A stretch of DNA of 64,000 nucleotides from CAIMMJ01 sp037131955 (GTDB lineage Bacteria; Bacteroidota; Bacteroidia; UBA4408): contig JBAXQC010000007.1 in NCBI GenBank assembly GCA_037131955.1, positions 1 through 64,000 of the forward strand, given 5' to 3'. Numbering within the stretch: the first letter of the stretch is position 1; every line of letters begins with the position of its first letter. Below, one piece after another: positions 1 through 8,830 of this stretch. The notes beneath the pieces are model-generated. The model did not search any database. It was not told where the DNA came from and saw only the letters and a program-made list of their open reading frames with translations. The translations under genes were made by a program, and so were the position numbers.

Positions 1-700
1 TCTTATCTTTGTGTCCCTTTGTGGAATTTTGTGAAACTTTGTGGCATAGCTTTAACCACTCACCAATAAAAACCTCAAAATAAGTTTGCCGTTTTATCAT
101 GTTTAACTGCATTTTTCACTCTATTTAAAAAGAACTTTCATTGTTCCTTTGAATATTCAGACTTAAAGAAAGAATAAAAAGAAGTCTATGACTTCAATAC
201 CCTAAATTCCAACATGGAAGTTTTCAACATGGTTTCTTAAATGAAAAAAAACTAATTTCCAATACTGCCATCTTATCTTTGTGTCCCTTTGTGGAATTTT
301 GTGAAACTTTGTGGCATAGCTTTAACCACTCACCAATAAAAACCTCAAAATAAGTTTGCCGTTTTATCATGTTTAACTGCATTTTTCACTCTATTTAAAA
401 AGAACTTTCATTGTTCCTTTGAATATTCAGACTTAAAGAAAGAATAAAAAGAAGTCTGTGATTTCAATACCCTAAATTTCAACACGGAAATTTTCAACAT
501 TGTTTCTTAATTGAAAAAAAACTAATTTCCAATACTGCCATCTTATCTTTGTGTCCCTTTGTGGAATTTTGTGAAACTTTGTGGCATAGCTTTAATCACT
601 CAACAATAAAAAGCTCAAAATAAGTTTGCAGTTTTATCATGTTTAAATGCATTTTTTCCTCAAATTCAAAAAAACTTTCACTTTTTATTCAAAAATATTT
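1..700. repeat. Tandem direct repeat, 270-bp unit, 2 full copies plus a decaying third
   Basis: Copy 1 (1-270) and copy 2 (271-540) are identical over their first 187 bases and differ only by scattered substitutions afterwards. Copy 3 starts at 541, carries several substitutions and loses similarity after about 655. Each unit opens with a run of CTTTGTG/TTTGTG-like words (positions 8-44 of the unit) and holds a TATCTTTG -7-like box at unit positions 4-11, with no matching -33 box. No credible gene lies here. The array may extend left of the window. Confidence 0.95.
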
Positions 701-708
701 GCTCCTTA

Positions 709-738
709 TTGCATTTTTATAAATAATTATTACCTTTG
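709..738 (+). promoter_or_regulatory. Promoter of the rpsL operon (Bacteroidota sigma-A type)
   Basis: TTG at 709-711, a 19-bp spacer, then TACCTTTG at 731-738. This fits the Bacteroidota housekeeping pattern TTG-N19-TAnnTTTG. It lies 58 bp before the rpsL start, directly after the decayed end of the tandem repeat, and is the only strong promoter seen before the 33-gene translation operon. Confidence 0.8.
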
Positions 739-795
739 CAACCCCTAAAAATAGACTAAAAAGGGTTAATTAACACAAAATCACTTAATTAGAAG

Positions 796-1197
796 ATGCC
801 TACAATACAACAATTAGTTAGAAAAGGCCGCCAAAAGCTGGAGAACAAAAGTAAATCAGCCGCTTTGGATTCATGCCCTCAACGTAGAGGTGTTTGCGTA
901 AGAGTTTACACTACTACCCCAAAAAAACCAAATTCTGCAATGAGAAAAGTTGCCAGGGTTAGACTTACCAACACCAAGGAAGTAAATGCTTACATCCCCG
1001 GCGAAGGTCACAATCTGCAAGAACACTCTATTGTGCTTATCCGTGGTGGTAGGGTAAAAGATCTTCCAGGAGTTCGTTACCATATCGTTAGAGGTGCTTT
1101 AGATACTTCAGGTGTTGACGGTAGAAAACAAAGACGTTCTAAATACGGCGCAAAACGCCCTAAGCCAGGACAACCGGCTCCAGCTAAAAAGAAATAA
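796..1197 (+). CDS. rpsL: 30S ribosomal protein S12
   Basis: S12 of the decoding centre, first gene of the operon. The 133-residue product carries the PKKPNSA motif (residues 42-48) and VKDLPGVRYH (87-96); the Asp in the latter is the residue methylthiolated in other bacteria. Both lysine positions linked to streptomycin resistance are in the wild-type state. The C-terminus is a short basic, Pro-rich tail. The start is preceded by an A/T-rich leader with no Shine-Dalgarno. rpsG follows after 25 bp. Confidence 0.98.
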   Translation: MPTIQQLVRKGRQKLENKSKSAALDSCPQRRGVCVRVYTTTPKKPNSAMRKVARVRLTNTKEVNAYIPGEGHNLQEHSIVLIRGGRVKDLPGVRYHIVRGALDTSGVDGRKQRRSKYGAKRPKPGQPAPAKKK

Positions 1198-1222
1198 TTT
1201 TTGATCATTACAATATAATACA

Positions 1223-1690
1223 ATGAGAAAAGGCTCACCCAAGAAAAGAATTTTATTACCAGACCCTAAATTTAACGATACACTCGTTACCAGGTTTGTA
1301 AACAATTTAATGTACGACGGCAAAAAAGGTATCGCTTACGATATTTTTTACGATGCTTTAGCTATCGTTTCAGAAAAAACACAAGAAGATGGTCTTGAAA
1401 CATTCAAGAAAGCTCTTGCAAACGTTTCTCCAACTGTTGAGGTAAAAAGTAGAAGAGTAGGAGGGGCAACTTTCCAAATTCCTATGGAAGTGCGTCCAGA
1501 AAGAAAAATTGCAGTGGGTATTCGTTGGATGATTTTATATTCTCGCAAAAGAAACGAAAAATCTATGGCAGCTAAACTAGCCAGCGAAATTGTTGCTGCT
1601 GCAAAAGAAGAAGGCTCTGCATACAAAAAGAAAGAAGATACTCACAAAATGGCCGAGGCAAACAAAGCATTTTCACACTTTAGGTTCTAA
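1223..1690 (+). CDS. rpsG: 30S ribosomal protein S7
   Basis: S7 is the primary binder of the 16S 3' major (head) domain and lines the E site. The 155-residue product begins MRKGSPKKR and has the family core RFVNNLMYDGKK and VGGATFQIPMEV. The length is normal for bacteria. It lies between rpsL and fusA (8 bp gap) in the classical str order, although tuf does not follow fusA here. Confidence 0.98.
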   Translation: MRKGSPKKRILLPDPKFNDTLVTRFVNNLMYDGKKGIAYDIFYDALAIVSEKTQEDGLETFKKALANVSPTVEVKSRRVGGATFQIPMEVRPERKIAVGIRWMILYSRKRNEKSMAAKLASEIVAAAKEEGSAYKKKEDTHKMAEANKAFSHFRF

Positions 1691-1698
1691 AAATAAAA

Positions 1699-3822
1699 AT
1701 GGCTCACGATTTAAAATATACAAGAAATATCGGTATTGCTGCTCACATTGATGCAGGTAAAACAACAACTACCGAAAGAATACTTTATTATACAGGTGTA
1801 AATCACAAAATTGGTGAGGTACATGATGGTGCTGCTACTATGGATTGGATGGTTCAGGAGCAAGAAAGAGGTATAACAATTACTTCTGCTGCCACTACCT
1901 GTTTTTGGAATTACAGAGACAACAAATACAAAATCAATATCATTGATACTCCCGGTCACGTTGACTTTACAGTTGAAGTAAACCGTTCATTAAGAGTATT
2001 GGATGGATTGGTTTTCTTATTTTCTGCTGTTGACGGTGTTGAGCCTCAATCAGAAACAAACTGGAGATTAGCCAATAACTACAATGTTACCAGAATTGGT
2101 TTCGTAAACAAAATGGACCGTTCAGGTGCAGATTTTCTAAACGTAGTTAAACAAGTAAAAGAAGTCTTGGGTGGCAATCCACTTCCGCTTCAACTGCCAA
2201 TTGGTGCCGAAGAAAATTTTATGGGTGTTGTAGACTTAATCAACAACCGTGGAATTGTATGGAACGAAGAAGACAAAGGAATGACCTTTAAAGAAGTTCC
2301 TATTCCGGCTGATATGCTAGAAGAAGTTGCTTACTGGAGAGGACAGTTGTTAGAAGCTATTGCTGAGTTTGATGAATCATTAATGGAGAAATTTTTCGAA
2401 AATCCCGATTCAATCACAGAAGCTGAGGTTCTTGCTGCACTTCGTCAAGCTTGCATCCACAACAAAGTAGTTCCAATGGTTTGCGGCTCATCTTTCAAAA
2501 ATAAGGGTGTTCAAACCATGTTAGATTTGGTAATGGAATTAATGCCAAGTCCACTAGATAAAAATAACATAACAGGTACCAACCCCGATACAGGTGTAGA
2601 AGTTGTTCGTCGTCCAGATGTAACAGAGCCATTTACAGCTCTTGCATTTAAAATTGCAACCGATCCATTTGTAGGTCGTTTGTGTTTCTTCCGTGCTTAT
2701 TCAGGAAGATTAGATGCTGGTTCGTATGTATTAAATACAAGAAGCGGAAACAAAGAAAGAATTTCTCGTATCTTCCAAATGCATGCCAACAAACAGAATT
2801 CAATAGATTATATAGAGGCTGGTGACATTGGAGCAGCTGTTGGTTTTAAAGATATAAGAACAGGAGATACTCTTTGCGACGAAAAGAACCCAATCGTTCT
2901 TGAAGCAATGAATTTCCCTGAGCCGGTTATTGGTTTAGCTATTGAGCCTAAAACTCAGGCCGACATGGATAAATTAGGTGTAGCTTTAGGTAAATTATCT
3001 GAAGAAGATCCTACTTTCCGTGTAAAAACTGACGAAGAAACAGGTCAAACTGTAATCAGCGGAATGGGCGAGCTTCACTTAGAAATTATTGTAGATAGAT
3101 TAAGAAGAGAATTTAAAGTGGAGGTTAACCAAGGTGCACCTCAAGTAAACTACAAAGAATCTATCAACGGAACAATAGAGCACAGAGAAGTTTACAAGAA
3201 ACAAACAGGTGGTAGAGGTAAATTTGCCGACATCAAGTTTTTCTTGTCTCCTGTTGACGAAGATTTTGTTCCAGATGCAAAAAATGGTGGTCTTCAGTTC
3301 GTAAACGAAGTAGTAGGTGGTAACATTCCAAGAGAATACATTCCATCGGTAGAGAAAGGATTCAGAACATCCATGGTAAATGGTGTAATGGCCGGCTTCC
3401 CGCTTCAAACATTAAAAGTAAGATTAATAGACGGTTCATACCACGCTGTGGATTCAGATTCTCTTTCATTCGAAATCTGTGCCAAAACAGCATACAGAGA
3501 AGCATGTCCTAAAGCAAAACCTAGCTTGTTAGAACCAATCATGAAAATTGAGGTTCTTACACCAGAGCAAAACATGGGTGATGTAGTAGGAGATTTAAAC
3601 AAAAGAAGAGGTCAAATTGAGGGAATGGACTCAAAAGCTGGTTCACAAGTTATTAAAGCTAAAGTTCCACTTTCCGAAATGTTTGGATATGTTACAACAC
3701 TAAGAACAATTACATCAGGAAGAGCTTCGTCTTCTATGGAATTCTCTCACTATTCTGAGGCTCCAAGAAACATTGCCGAAGAAGTAATTGCTAAGTCAAA
3801 AGGTAAAACAGAAAAAGTATAA
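1699..3822 (+). CDS. fusA: Elongation factor G (EF-G)
   Basis: GTPase that drives ribosome translocation and, with RRF, recycling. The 707 residues show G1 AHIDAGKTT (residues 15-23), switch region GITITSAATT, G3 DTPGHVDFT (from residue 83) and G4 NKMD, then EF-G domains II-V with the GMGELHLEI segment of domain III and a C-terminal domain ending GYVTTLRTITSGRASSSMEFSHY. Only 8 bp separate it from rpsG. rpsJ of the S10 block follows directly, so tuf has been lost from this position. Confidence 0.98.
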   Translation: MAHDLKYTRNIGIAAHIDAGKTTTTERILYYTGVNHKIGEVHDGAATMDWMVQEQERGITITSAATTCFWNYRDNKYKINIIDTPGHVDFTVEVNRSLRVLDGLVFLFSAVDGVEPQSETNWRLANNYNVTRIGFVNKMDRSGADFLNVVKQVKEVLGGNPLPLQLPIGAEENFMGVVDLINNRGIVWNEEDKGMTFKEVPIPADMLEEVAYWRGQLLEAIAEFDESLMEKFFENPDSITEAEVLAALRQACIHNKVVPMVCGSSFKNKGVQTMLDLVMELMPSPLDKNNITGTNPDTGVEVVRRPDVTEPFTALAFKIATDPFVGRLCFFRAYSGRLDAGSYVLNTRSGNKERISRIFQMHANKQNSIDYIEAGDIGAAVGFKDIRTGDTLCDEKNPIVLEAMNFPEPVIGLAIEPKTQADMDKLGVALGKLSEEDPTFRVKTDEETGQTVISGMGELHLEIIVDRLRREFKVEVNQGAPQVNYKESINGTIEHREVYKKQTGGRGKFADIKFFLSPVDEDFVPDAKNGGLQFVNEVVGGNIPREYIPSVEKGFRTSMVNGVMAGFPLQTLKVRLIDGSYHAVDSDSLSFEICAKTAYREACPKAKPSLLEPIMKIEVLTPEQNMGDVVGDLNKRRGQIEGMDSKAGSQVIKAKVPLSEMFGYVTTLRTITSGRASSSMEFSHYSEAPRNIAEEVIAKSKGKTEKV

Positions 3823-3852
3823 TCTAATATAAACCAGCTACGTTCTTTAAAA

Positions 3853-4158
3853 ATGAGCCAAAAAATAAGAATTAAGTTAAAGTCATACGACTTCAATCTG
3901 GTAGACAAATCTGCCGAGAAAATCGTAAAAACTGTAAAATCTACAGGTGCAATTGTTAATGGTCCAATTCCATTACCAACCAACAAAAAGATTTTCACTG
4001 TATTAAGGTCACCACACGTAAACAAAAAAGCTAGAGAACAATTTCAACTTTGCTCATACAAAAGATTGTTAGATATCTACAGCTCTACATCAAAAACAGT
4101 AGATGCTTTGATGAAGTTGGAATTACCAAGCGGAGTAGAAGTAGAAATAAAAGTTTAG
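3853..4158 (+). CDS. rpsJ: 30S ribosomal protein S10
   Basis: S10 (30S head protein; in many bacteria also the NusE transcription factor). The 101 residues begin MSQKIRIKLKSYD and hold the typical GPIPLPT and SPHVNKKAREQFQ motifs in the extended loop. It joins the str block to the S10 block. The 63-bp gap to rplC is longer than most in this operon and holds a small hairpin. Confidence 0.98.
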   Translation: MSQKIRIKLKSYDFNLVDKSAEKIVKTVKSTGAIVNGPIPLPTNKKIFTVLRSPHVNKKAREQFQLCSYKRLLDIYSSTSKTVDALMKLELPSGVEVEIKV

Positions 4159-4183
4159 TTAATTAAATTAATAAAAGCCGATC

Positions 4184-4199
4184 CCTCTTTAACTAGAGG
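4184..4199 (+). promoter_or_regulatory. Small hairpin in the rpsJ-rplC gap
   Basis: CCTCT at 4184-4188 pairs with AGAGG at 4195-4199 around a 6-base loop. It lies 23 bp before rplC in a gap otherwise made of A/T. It could be an RNA processing or translational control site, or chance; no T-run follows, so it is not an intrinsic terminator. Confidence 0.3.
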
Positions 4200-4221
4200 T
4201 TAAGGGTTAAAACAAATAAAA

Positions 4222-4839
4222 ATGGCAGGAATAATAGGAAAAAAAGTCGGAATGACATCCATTTTCGACGAAGCCGGAAAACAGATACCTTGCAGTGTCA
4301 TAGAAGCCGGTCCTTGTGTAGTTACACAAGTAAAAACACAGGAAATTGATGGCTACGAAGCACTACAATTGGGTTTTGATGATAAAAAAGACAAACACAC
4401 CACGAACGCTTTAAAAGGTCACTTTAAAAAAGCAGGTGTTACTCCAAAAAGAAAAGTAGTTGAATTTGATAATTTCAACAAAGAACTTAAGACTGGATCA
4501 GAAGTAAAAGCTGATATTTTTGCTGAAGGCGAATTTGTGGATGTTATCGGTACATCTAAAGGTAAAGGTTTTCAAGGTGTTGTAAAGCGTCACAACTTTG
4601 CCGGTGTAGGTGGTCAAACTCACGGACAGCACAATCGTCTTAGAGCTCCAGGTTCATTAGGTGCATCTTCTTGGCCTTCAAGAGTATTCAAAGGCATGAG
4701 AATGGCTGGTAGAATGGGCGGAGACAGAGTAAAAGTACAAAATCTTCAAATAGTTAAAATATTTAGCGACCAAAACTTAATCGTGGTTAAAGGGTCAATC
4801 CCAGGTGCTAAAGGTTCTTACATTTTAATTGAGAAATAA
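4222..4839 (+). CDS. rplC: 50S ribosomal protein L3
   Basis: L3 folds early in 50S assembly and sends a loop towards the peptidyl transferase centre. The 205-residue product starts MAGIIGKKVGMT and has the loop GGQTHGQHNRLRAPGSLG with the conserved Gln (methylated in E. coli), then GMRMAGRMG. The stop codon is followed by a single base and the rplD ATG, so the two genes are very probably translationally coupled. Confidence 0.98.
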   Translation: MAGIIGKKVGMTSIFDEAGKQIPCSVIEAGPCVVTQVKTQEIDGYEALQLGFDDKKDKHTTNALKGHFKKAGVTPKRKVVEFDNFNKELKTGSEVKADIFAEGEFVDVIGTSKGKGFQGVVKRHNFAGVGGQTHGQHNRLRAPGSLGASSWPSRVFKGMRMAGRMGGDRVKVQNLQIVKIFSDQNLIVVKGSIPGAKGSYILIEK

Positions 4840-4840
4840 T

Positions 4841-5467
4841 ATGGAATTGGTAGTAATGAATAAAGAGGGGAAAAGTACCTCTAAGAAAGTAAACCTTGCA
4901 AAAGATATCTTTGGAATTTCTCCAAACGATCATGCTATTTATTTGGATGTTAAATCCATTATGGCAAACAAACGCCAAGGAACGCACAAAAGCAAGCAAA
5001 GAAACGAAGTTGCATTTTCTACAAGAAAACTAAAAAAACAAAAAGGAACCGGAGGAGCAAGAGCAGGAAGTAGAAAATCGGGTACAATTGTAGGTGGTGG
5101 TAGAATTTTTGGACCAGTGCCAAGAGATTATAGTTTTAAAATAAATAAAAAAGTTAAAGATTTAGCCAGGAGATCAGCTCTTTCATACAAAGCACAGAAT
5201 AACAGCATTTTATGCTTAGAGGATTTTGATTTTGAGTCTCCAAAAACAAAAAATTACATCCAATTAATAAAAAATCTTCAACTTTCTGAGAAAAAAACAC
5301 TTTTAGTACTTGCTAATTCAACTAAAAACGTATATTTGTCCTCCCGAAATTTAAGCAACACCACAGTGGTAAGTGCTTCTCAGTTAAATACTTATGATGT
5401 GTTAAACGCACAAAATCTGATAATAACTGAAGGTTCGGTAAAAGAAATTGAAAACCTTTTAAACTAA
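4841..5467 (+). CDS. rplD: 50S ribosomal protein L4
   Basis: L4 lines the nascent-peptide tunnel. I start it at the ATG at 4841 (product begins MELVVMNKEG, 208 residues), one base after the rplC stop. An in-frame TTG at 4829 would extend it into rplC and is less likely. The tunnel-loop region is present (KQKGTGGARAGSRKSGTIVGGG). In E. coli L4 represses its own operon; no E. coli-like S10 leader is recognisable here. Confidence 0.96.
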   Translation: MELVVMNKEGKSTSKKVNLAKDIFGISPNDHAIYLDVKSIMANKRQGTHKSKQRNEVAFSTRKLKKQKGTGGARAGSRKSGTIVGGGRIFGPVPRDYSFKINKKVKDLARRSALSYKAQNNSILCLEDFDFESPKTKNYIQLIKNLQLSEKKTLLVLANSTKNVYLSSRNLSNTTVVSASQLNTYDVLNAQNLIITEGSVKEIENLLN

Positions 5468-5476
5468 AACTGAACA

Positions 5477-5767
5477 ATGAATATCTTAATTAAGCCGGTA
5501 ATTACCGAAAAAATGAACAAGCTTACCGAGAAATTAAATCGTTATGGTTTTGTTGTAGCAAGAGGTGCAAATAAATTACAGATTAAAGAAGCCGTAGAAA
5601 AAACATATGGTGTTACAGTAGAAGCAGTAAACACACAAAACTACATCGGTAAATTTAAATCTAGAAATACCAAAAACGGAATTGTTTCGGGTATTGCAAA
5701 CAGACACAGAAAAGCAGTTGTTACCTTAAAGAAGGGCGAGTCGATAGATTTGTATAACAACATTTAA
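5477..5767 (+). CDS. rplW: 50S ribosomal protein L23
   Basis: L23 sits at the tunnel exit, where trigger factor and SRP dock. The 96 residues include IKPVITEKMN at the N-terminus and the KLQIKEAVEKTYGV segment shared by the family. It lies 9 bp after rplD. A 52-bp gap with a hairpin separates it from rplB. Confidence 0.97.
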   Translation: MNILIKPVITEKMNKLTEKLNRYGFVVARGANKLQIKEAVEKTYGVTVEAVNTQNYIGKFKSRNTKNGIVSGIANRHRKAVVTLKKGESIDLYNNI

Positions 5768-5786
5768 AATATTTATTAACTAAACT

Positions 5787-5808
5787 ATAGCTGGGTAGCC
5801 TATCAGCT
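5787..5808 (+). promoter_or_regulatory. Hairpin in the rplW-rplB gap with two competing folds
   Basis: ATAGCT (5787-5792) can pair with AGCCTAT (5797-5803) with one bulged C and a GGGT loop. Alternatively AGCTG (5789-5793) pairs with CAGCT (5804-5808). The folds exclude each other. It ends 11 bp before the rplB start. A regulatory role is only inferred from position. Confidence 0.3.
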
Positions 5809-5819
5809 GAAAATTAAAA

Positions 5820-6644
5820 ATGGGACTTAAAAAACTTAGACCGTTGACACCGTCGCAACGATTCAAACTCGTTAGCGACTATAGTGAAATAACCACTAAT
5901 GTGCCTGAAAAGTCATTACTTGCAGGTGCAAAAAGATCTGGAGGAAGAAATAACTCTGGAAAAATGACCATGCGATATATCGGTGGTGGTCACAAACAAA
6001 ATTATCGTTTCATCGATTTCAAAAGAGACAAAGATGGTATCCCTGCTACCGTTAAGTCAATCGAGTACGATCCAAATCGTTCCGCAAGAATTTCTTTAGT
6101 ATTCTACAAAGACGGAGAAAAAAGATACATCGTTGCTCCAAATGGAATTAAAGTTGGTCAAACAATCTTATCCGGTACTGGTGCTACACCTGATGTAGGG
6201 AATACATTATTTCTTTCCGAGATTCCATTAGGAACAATCATTCACAACATAGAATTACGTCCGGGTCAAGGTGCCTCTATTGCTAGAAGTGCCGGAAGCT
6301 ATGCACAATTAGCTGCAAGAGACGGAAAATACGCTGTAATAAAAATGCCTTCTGGTGAAACTAGATTAATTTTAACTACTTGCAAAGCAACCATTGGTTC
6401 TGTTTCTAATCCCGACCATAACTTAGAGGTATCTGGTAAAGCAGGTAGAACTCGTTGGATGGGCAAGAGACCAAGAACTCGTCCAGTTGCAATGAATCCT
6501 GTAGATCATCCAATGGGTGGTGGAGAAGGTAGAGCCTCTGGAGGTCACCCAAGATCTAGAAATGGTGTGCCAGCAAAAGGATACAAAACAAGAACTCTTA
6601 AGAAAAGTTCTAACAGATACATAATCGAAAAAAGGAAAAAATAA
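5820..6644 (+). CDS. rplB: 50S ribosomal protein L2
   Basis: L2 is needed for subunit association and peptidyl transferase assembly. The 274-residue product contains the conserved VDHPMGGGEG near residues 228-237: the universally conserved first His is kept and the second His of E. coli is Met. It ends in the usual basic tail. Gene order rplB-rpsS-rplV-rpsC follows the standard S10 block. Confidence 0.98.
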   Translation: MGLKKLRPLTPSQRFKLVSDYSEITTNVPEKSLLAGAKRSGGRNNSGKMTMRYIGGGHKQNYRFIDFKRDKDGIPATVKSIEYDPNRSARISLVFYKDGEKRYIVAPNGIKVGQTILSGTGATPDVGNTLFLSEIPLGTIIHNIELRPGQGASIARSAGSYAQLAARDGKYAVIKMPSGETRLILTTCKATIGSVSNPDHNLEVSGKAGRTRWMGKRPRTRPVAMNPVDHPMGGGEGRASGGHPRSRNGVPAKGYKTRTLKKSSNRYIIEKRKK

Positions 6645-6658
6645 TAATTGATATATAG

Positions 6659-6931
6659 ATGGCTCGTTCATTAAAAAAAGGTCCTTTTGTGGACTTTAAA
6701 CTAGAAAAAAAGGTTACTAATATGGTTGCTTCAGGAAAAAAGCAAGCAATTAAAACCTGGTCCAGAAAATCAATGATTATTCCTGATTTCGTAGGACAAA
6801 CACTTGCAGTGCACAACGGTAATAAATTTATTCCCGTTTACGTAACAGAAAATATGGTAGGTCATAAGCTTGGGGAGTTTGCTCCTACAAGAAACTTTAG
6901 AGGACATGCCGGTAACAAAAATAAAAAGTAA
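6659..6931 (+). CDS. rpsS: 30S ribosomal protein S19
   Basis: S19 binds the 30S head next to S13 and contacts the A-site tRNA region. The 90 residues begin MARSLKKGPFVD and include the family motifs TWSRKSMIIPDFVG and LGEFAPTRNFRGH. It follows rplB by 14 bp, with only A/T-rich sequence before the start codon. Confidence 0.98.
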   Translation: MARSLKKGPFVDFKLEKKVTNMVASGKKQAIKTWSRKSMIIPDFVGQTLAVHNGNKFIPVYVTENMVGHKLGEFAPTRNFRGHAGNKNKK

Positions 6932-6959
6932 TTAACCACAATAGTATAAGCTACTAGTC

Positions 6960-7358
6960 ATGGGCGTAAGAAAAAGAGAATCTGCCGATAGCAGAAAAGA
7001 AGAAAATAAGCAAATCAGTTTTGCAAAACTTAAAAATTGTCCAACTTCTCCAAGAAAAATGAGATTGGTTGCCGATTTAGTTAGAGGAATGCAAGTTGAA
7101 AAAGCTTTACAAATATTAAAATACAATCCTAAAGAAGCTTCAAACAGAATAGAAAAACTGTTGCTTAGCGCCATTTCTAATTGGCAAGCAAAAAATGAAG
7201 GCAAAAGGGTAGAAGACGCTAACTTAATTGTTAAAACAATTTTTGTAGATAGCGGATTCCAATTAAAGAGATTAAGAACTGCGCCACAAGGGAGAGGATA
7301 TAGAATTAGAAAGCGTTCTAATCACGTTACATTAACAGTAGATAGCAAAATTAATTAA
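6960..7358 (+). CDS. rplV: 50S ribosomal protein L22
   Basis: L22 has a globular part on the 50S surface and a hairpin reaching the tunnel constriction. The 132-residue product has a longer charged N-terminus than E. coli L22, then SPRKMRLVADLVRGM and, in the hairpin, KRLRTAPQGRGYRIRKRSNH. Macrolide resistance deletions map to this loop in other bacteria; here it looks full length. Confidence 0.98.
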   Translation: MGVRKRESADSRKEENKQISFAKLKNCPTSPRKMRLVADLVRGMQVEKALQILKYNPKEASNRIEKLLLSAISNWQAKNEGKRVEDANLIVKTIFVDSGFQLKRLRTAPQGRGYRIRKRSNHVTLTVDSKIN

Positions 7359-7378
7359 TTAAAAGATAAAAACTTCCG

Positions 7379-8170
7379 ATGGGACAAAAAGCCAATCCGA
7401 TAAGTACAAGATTAGGAATCATCAGGGGATGGGACTCCAACTGGTATGGTGGAAAAAATTATGCAGATAAATTGGTTGAAGATTACAAAATCAGAAACTA
7501 CTTAATGGCTAGGTTAGCCAAAGGTGGCATTTCAAAAATTGTAATTGAACGAACTTTAAAGCTTATCACTGTAACTATAAACACTGCCAGACCAGGTATT
7601 ATTATTGGTAAAGGTGGTAAAGAAGTGGATAAACTTAAAGAGGAATTAAAGAAAATTACTAAAAAAGATGTCCAAATAAACATTTTTGAGATTAAACGTC
7701 CAGAAACTGATGCAGTGCTTGTTGCTGACTCAATTGCAAGACAAATAGAAGGTAGAATTTCTTTCAGAAGAGCCATCAAAACATCTATTGCCTCAGCTAT
7801 CAGAATGGGGGCCGAAGGTATTAAGGTTTCTATTGGAGGAAGACTTGGTGGTGCAGAAATGGCAAGAACCGAGCACTACAAAGAAGGAAGAACTCCTCTT
7901 CATACCTTTAGAGCTGATATAGATTATGCCAACGCAGAAGCTCATACCACTTATGGTAGAATTGGTATAAAAGTTTGGATTTGCAAAGGAGAAGTTTATG
8001 GAAAAAGAGATTTATCTCCAAACATTGGCTACTCTACAGCATTTAATGCAAACGGTGCAAAAGAAAACACACAAGGTGGCGGAAGAGGCGAACGCCCAAG
8101 TGGAGGAAATAGAGGCGGAAGAGGTCCTGCTGCAGGCGGAAATAAAAGAAAACCACAACAGAAATCTTAA
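7379..8170 (+). CDS. rpsC: 30S ribosomal protein S3
   Basis: S3 guards the mRNA entry channel. It starts MGQKANPISTRLG, then a KH-type domain with the GxxG loop in RPGIIIGKGGKEVDKL, then the C-terminal domain. The 263-residue product ends with a tail of about 45 residues very rich in Gly, Arg, Asn and Gln (8046-8167), absent from E. coli S3, probably a disordered RNA-contacting extension. Confidence 0.98.
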   Translation: MGQKANPISTRLGIIRGWDSNWYGGKNYADKLVEDYKIRNYLMARLAKGGISKIVIERTLKLITVTINTARPGIIIGKGGKEVDKLKEELKKITKKDVQINIFEIKRPETDAVLVADSIARQIEGRISFRRAIKTSIASAIRMGAEGIKVSIGGRLGGAEMARTEHYKEGRTPLHTFRADIDYANAEAHTTYGRIGIKVWICKGEVYGKRDLSPNIGYSTAFNANGAKENTQGGGRGERPSGGNRGGRGPAAGGNKRKPQQKS

Positions 8171-8191
8171 TTGATACAATATTATTGAGTT

Positions 8192-8620
8192 ATGTTACAA
8201 CCAAAAAGAACAAAATATAGAAAACAGCATAAAATGAAAGCTAAGGGCAATGCCATGAGAGGCAACCAAATTGCCTTTGGATCATTTGCTATAAAAGCTG
8301 AAGCTACTTGCTGGTTAACTTCAAGACAAATTGAAGCTGCAAGGGTTGCCGTTACAAGGTTTATGAAAAGAGAGGGACAAATTTGGATCAGAGTTTTCCC
8401 TGATAAGCCAATTACCAAAAAACCTGCTGAGGTACGTATGGGTAAAGGTAAAGGTGCTCCAGAATATTGGGTGGCAGTAGTTAAACCAGGAAGAATTATT
8501 TTTGAAGCAGATGGCGTTCCAATCGAAACTGCTAAAGAAGCTTTGAGATTAGCTGCCCAAAAATTACCAATTACCACAAAATTTATTGTAAGAAGAGATT
8601 ATGTCTCTGAAGTTGCATAA
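8192..8620 (+). CDS. rplP: 50S ribosomal protein L16
   Basis: L16 closes the A-site side of the 50S and is added late in assembly. The 142 residues begin MLQPKRTKYRKQHKMK and carry RVFPDKPITKKPAEVRMGKGKG, the segment around the Arg hydroxylated in E. coli. Spacing to rpsC is 21 bp and to rpmC 17 bp. Confidence 0.98.
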   Translation: MLQPKRTKYRKQHKMKAKGNAMRGNQIAFGSFAIKAEATCWLTSRQIEAARVAVTRFMKREGQIWIRVFPDKPITKKPAEVRMGKGKGAPEYWVAVVKPGRIIFEADGVPIETAKEALRLAAQKLPITTKFIVRRDYVSEVA

Positions 8621-8637
8621 CAAACAAGAATAAAAAT

Positions 8638-8826
8638 ATGAAGTCAATAGATATCAGAGAATTGTCCACCGAAGAACTTAGCAAAAGAATTGCCGAGGAA
8701 AAAGGACAATTGTCAAAAATGAAACTTAATCACGGAATTTCTCCTCTCGAAAACCCAACTAAAATTAGAATGGCAAGAAGAGTTATTGCTAGATTAAAAA
8801 CAATTTTAAATCAAAGAAAATCCTAA
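8638..8826 (+). CDS. rpmC: 50S ribosomal protein L29
   Basis: L29 is a two-helix protein beside L23 at the tunnel exit. The 62 residues begin MKSIDIRELSTEEL and hold the typical ENPTKIRMARRVIARLKT helix. rpsQ begins 4 bp after its stop, so coupled translation is likely. Confidence 0.97.
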   Translation: MKSIDIRELSTEELSKRIAEEKGQLSKMKLNHGISPLENPTKIRMARRVIARLKTILNQRKS

Positions 8827-8830
8827 TCAA

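Noticed and set aside
1..700. CRISPR-like array in the tandem repeat
   Set aside because: Units are 270 bp with no spacer/repeat alternation and no cas genes nearby.
4829..4840. Upstream TTG start for rplD
   Set aside because: It overlaps rplC and would add residues foreign to L4; the ATG at 4841 gives the normal N-terminus and sits one base after the rplC stop.
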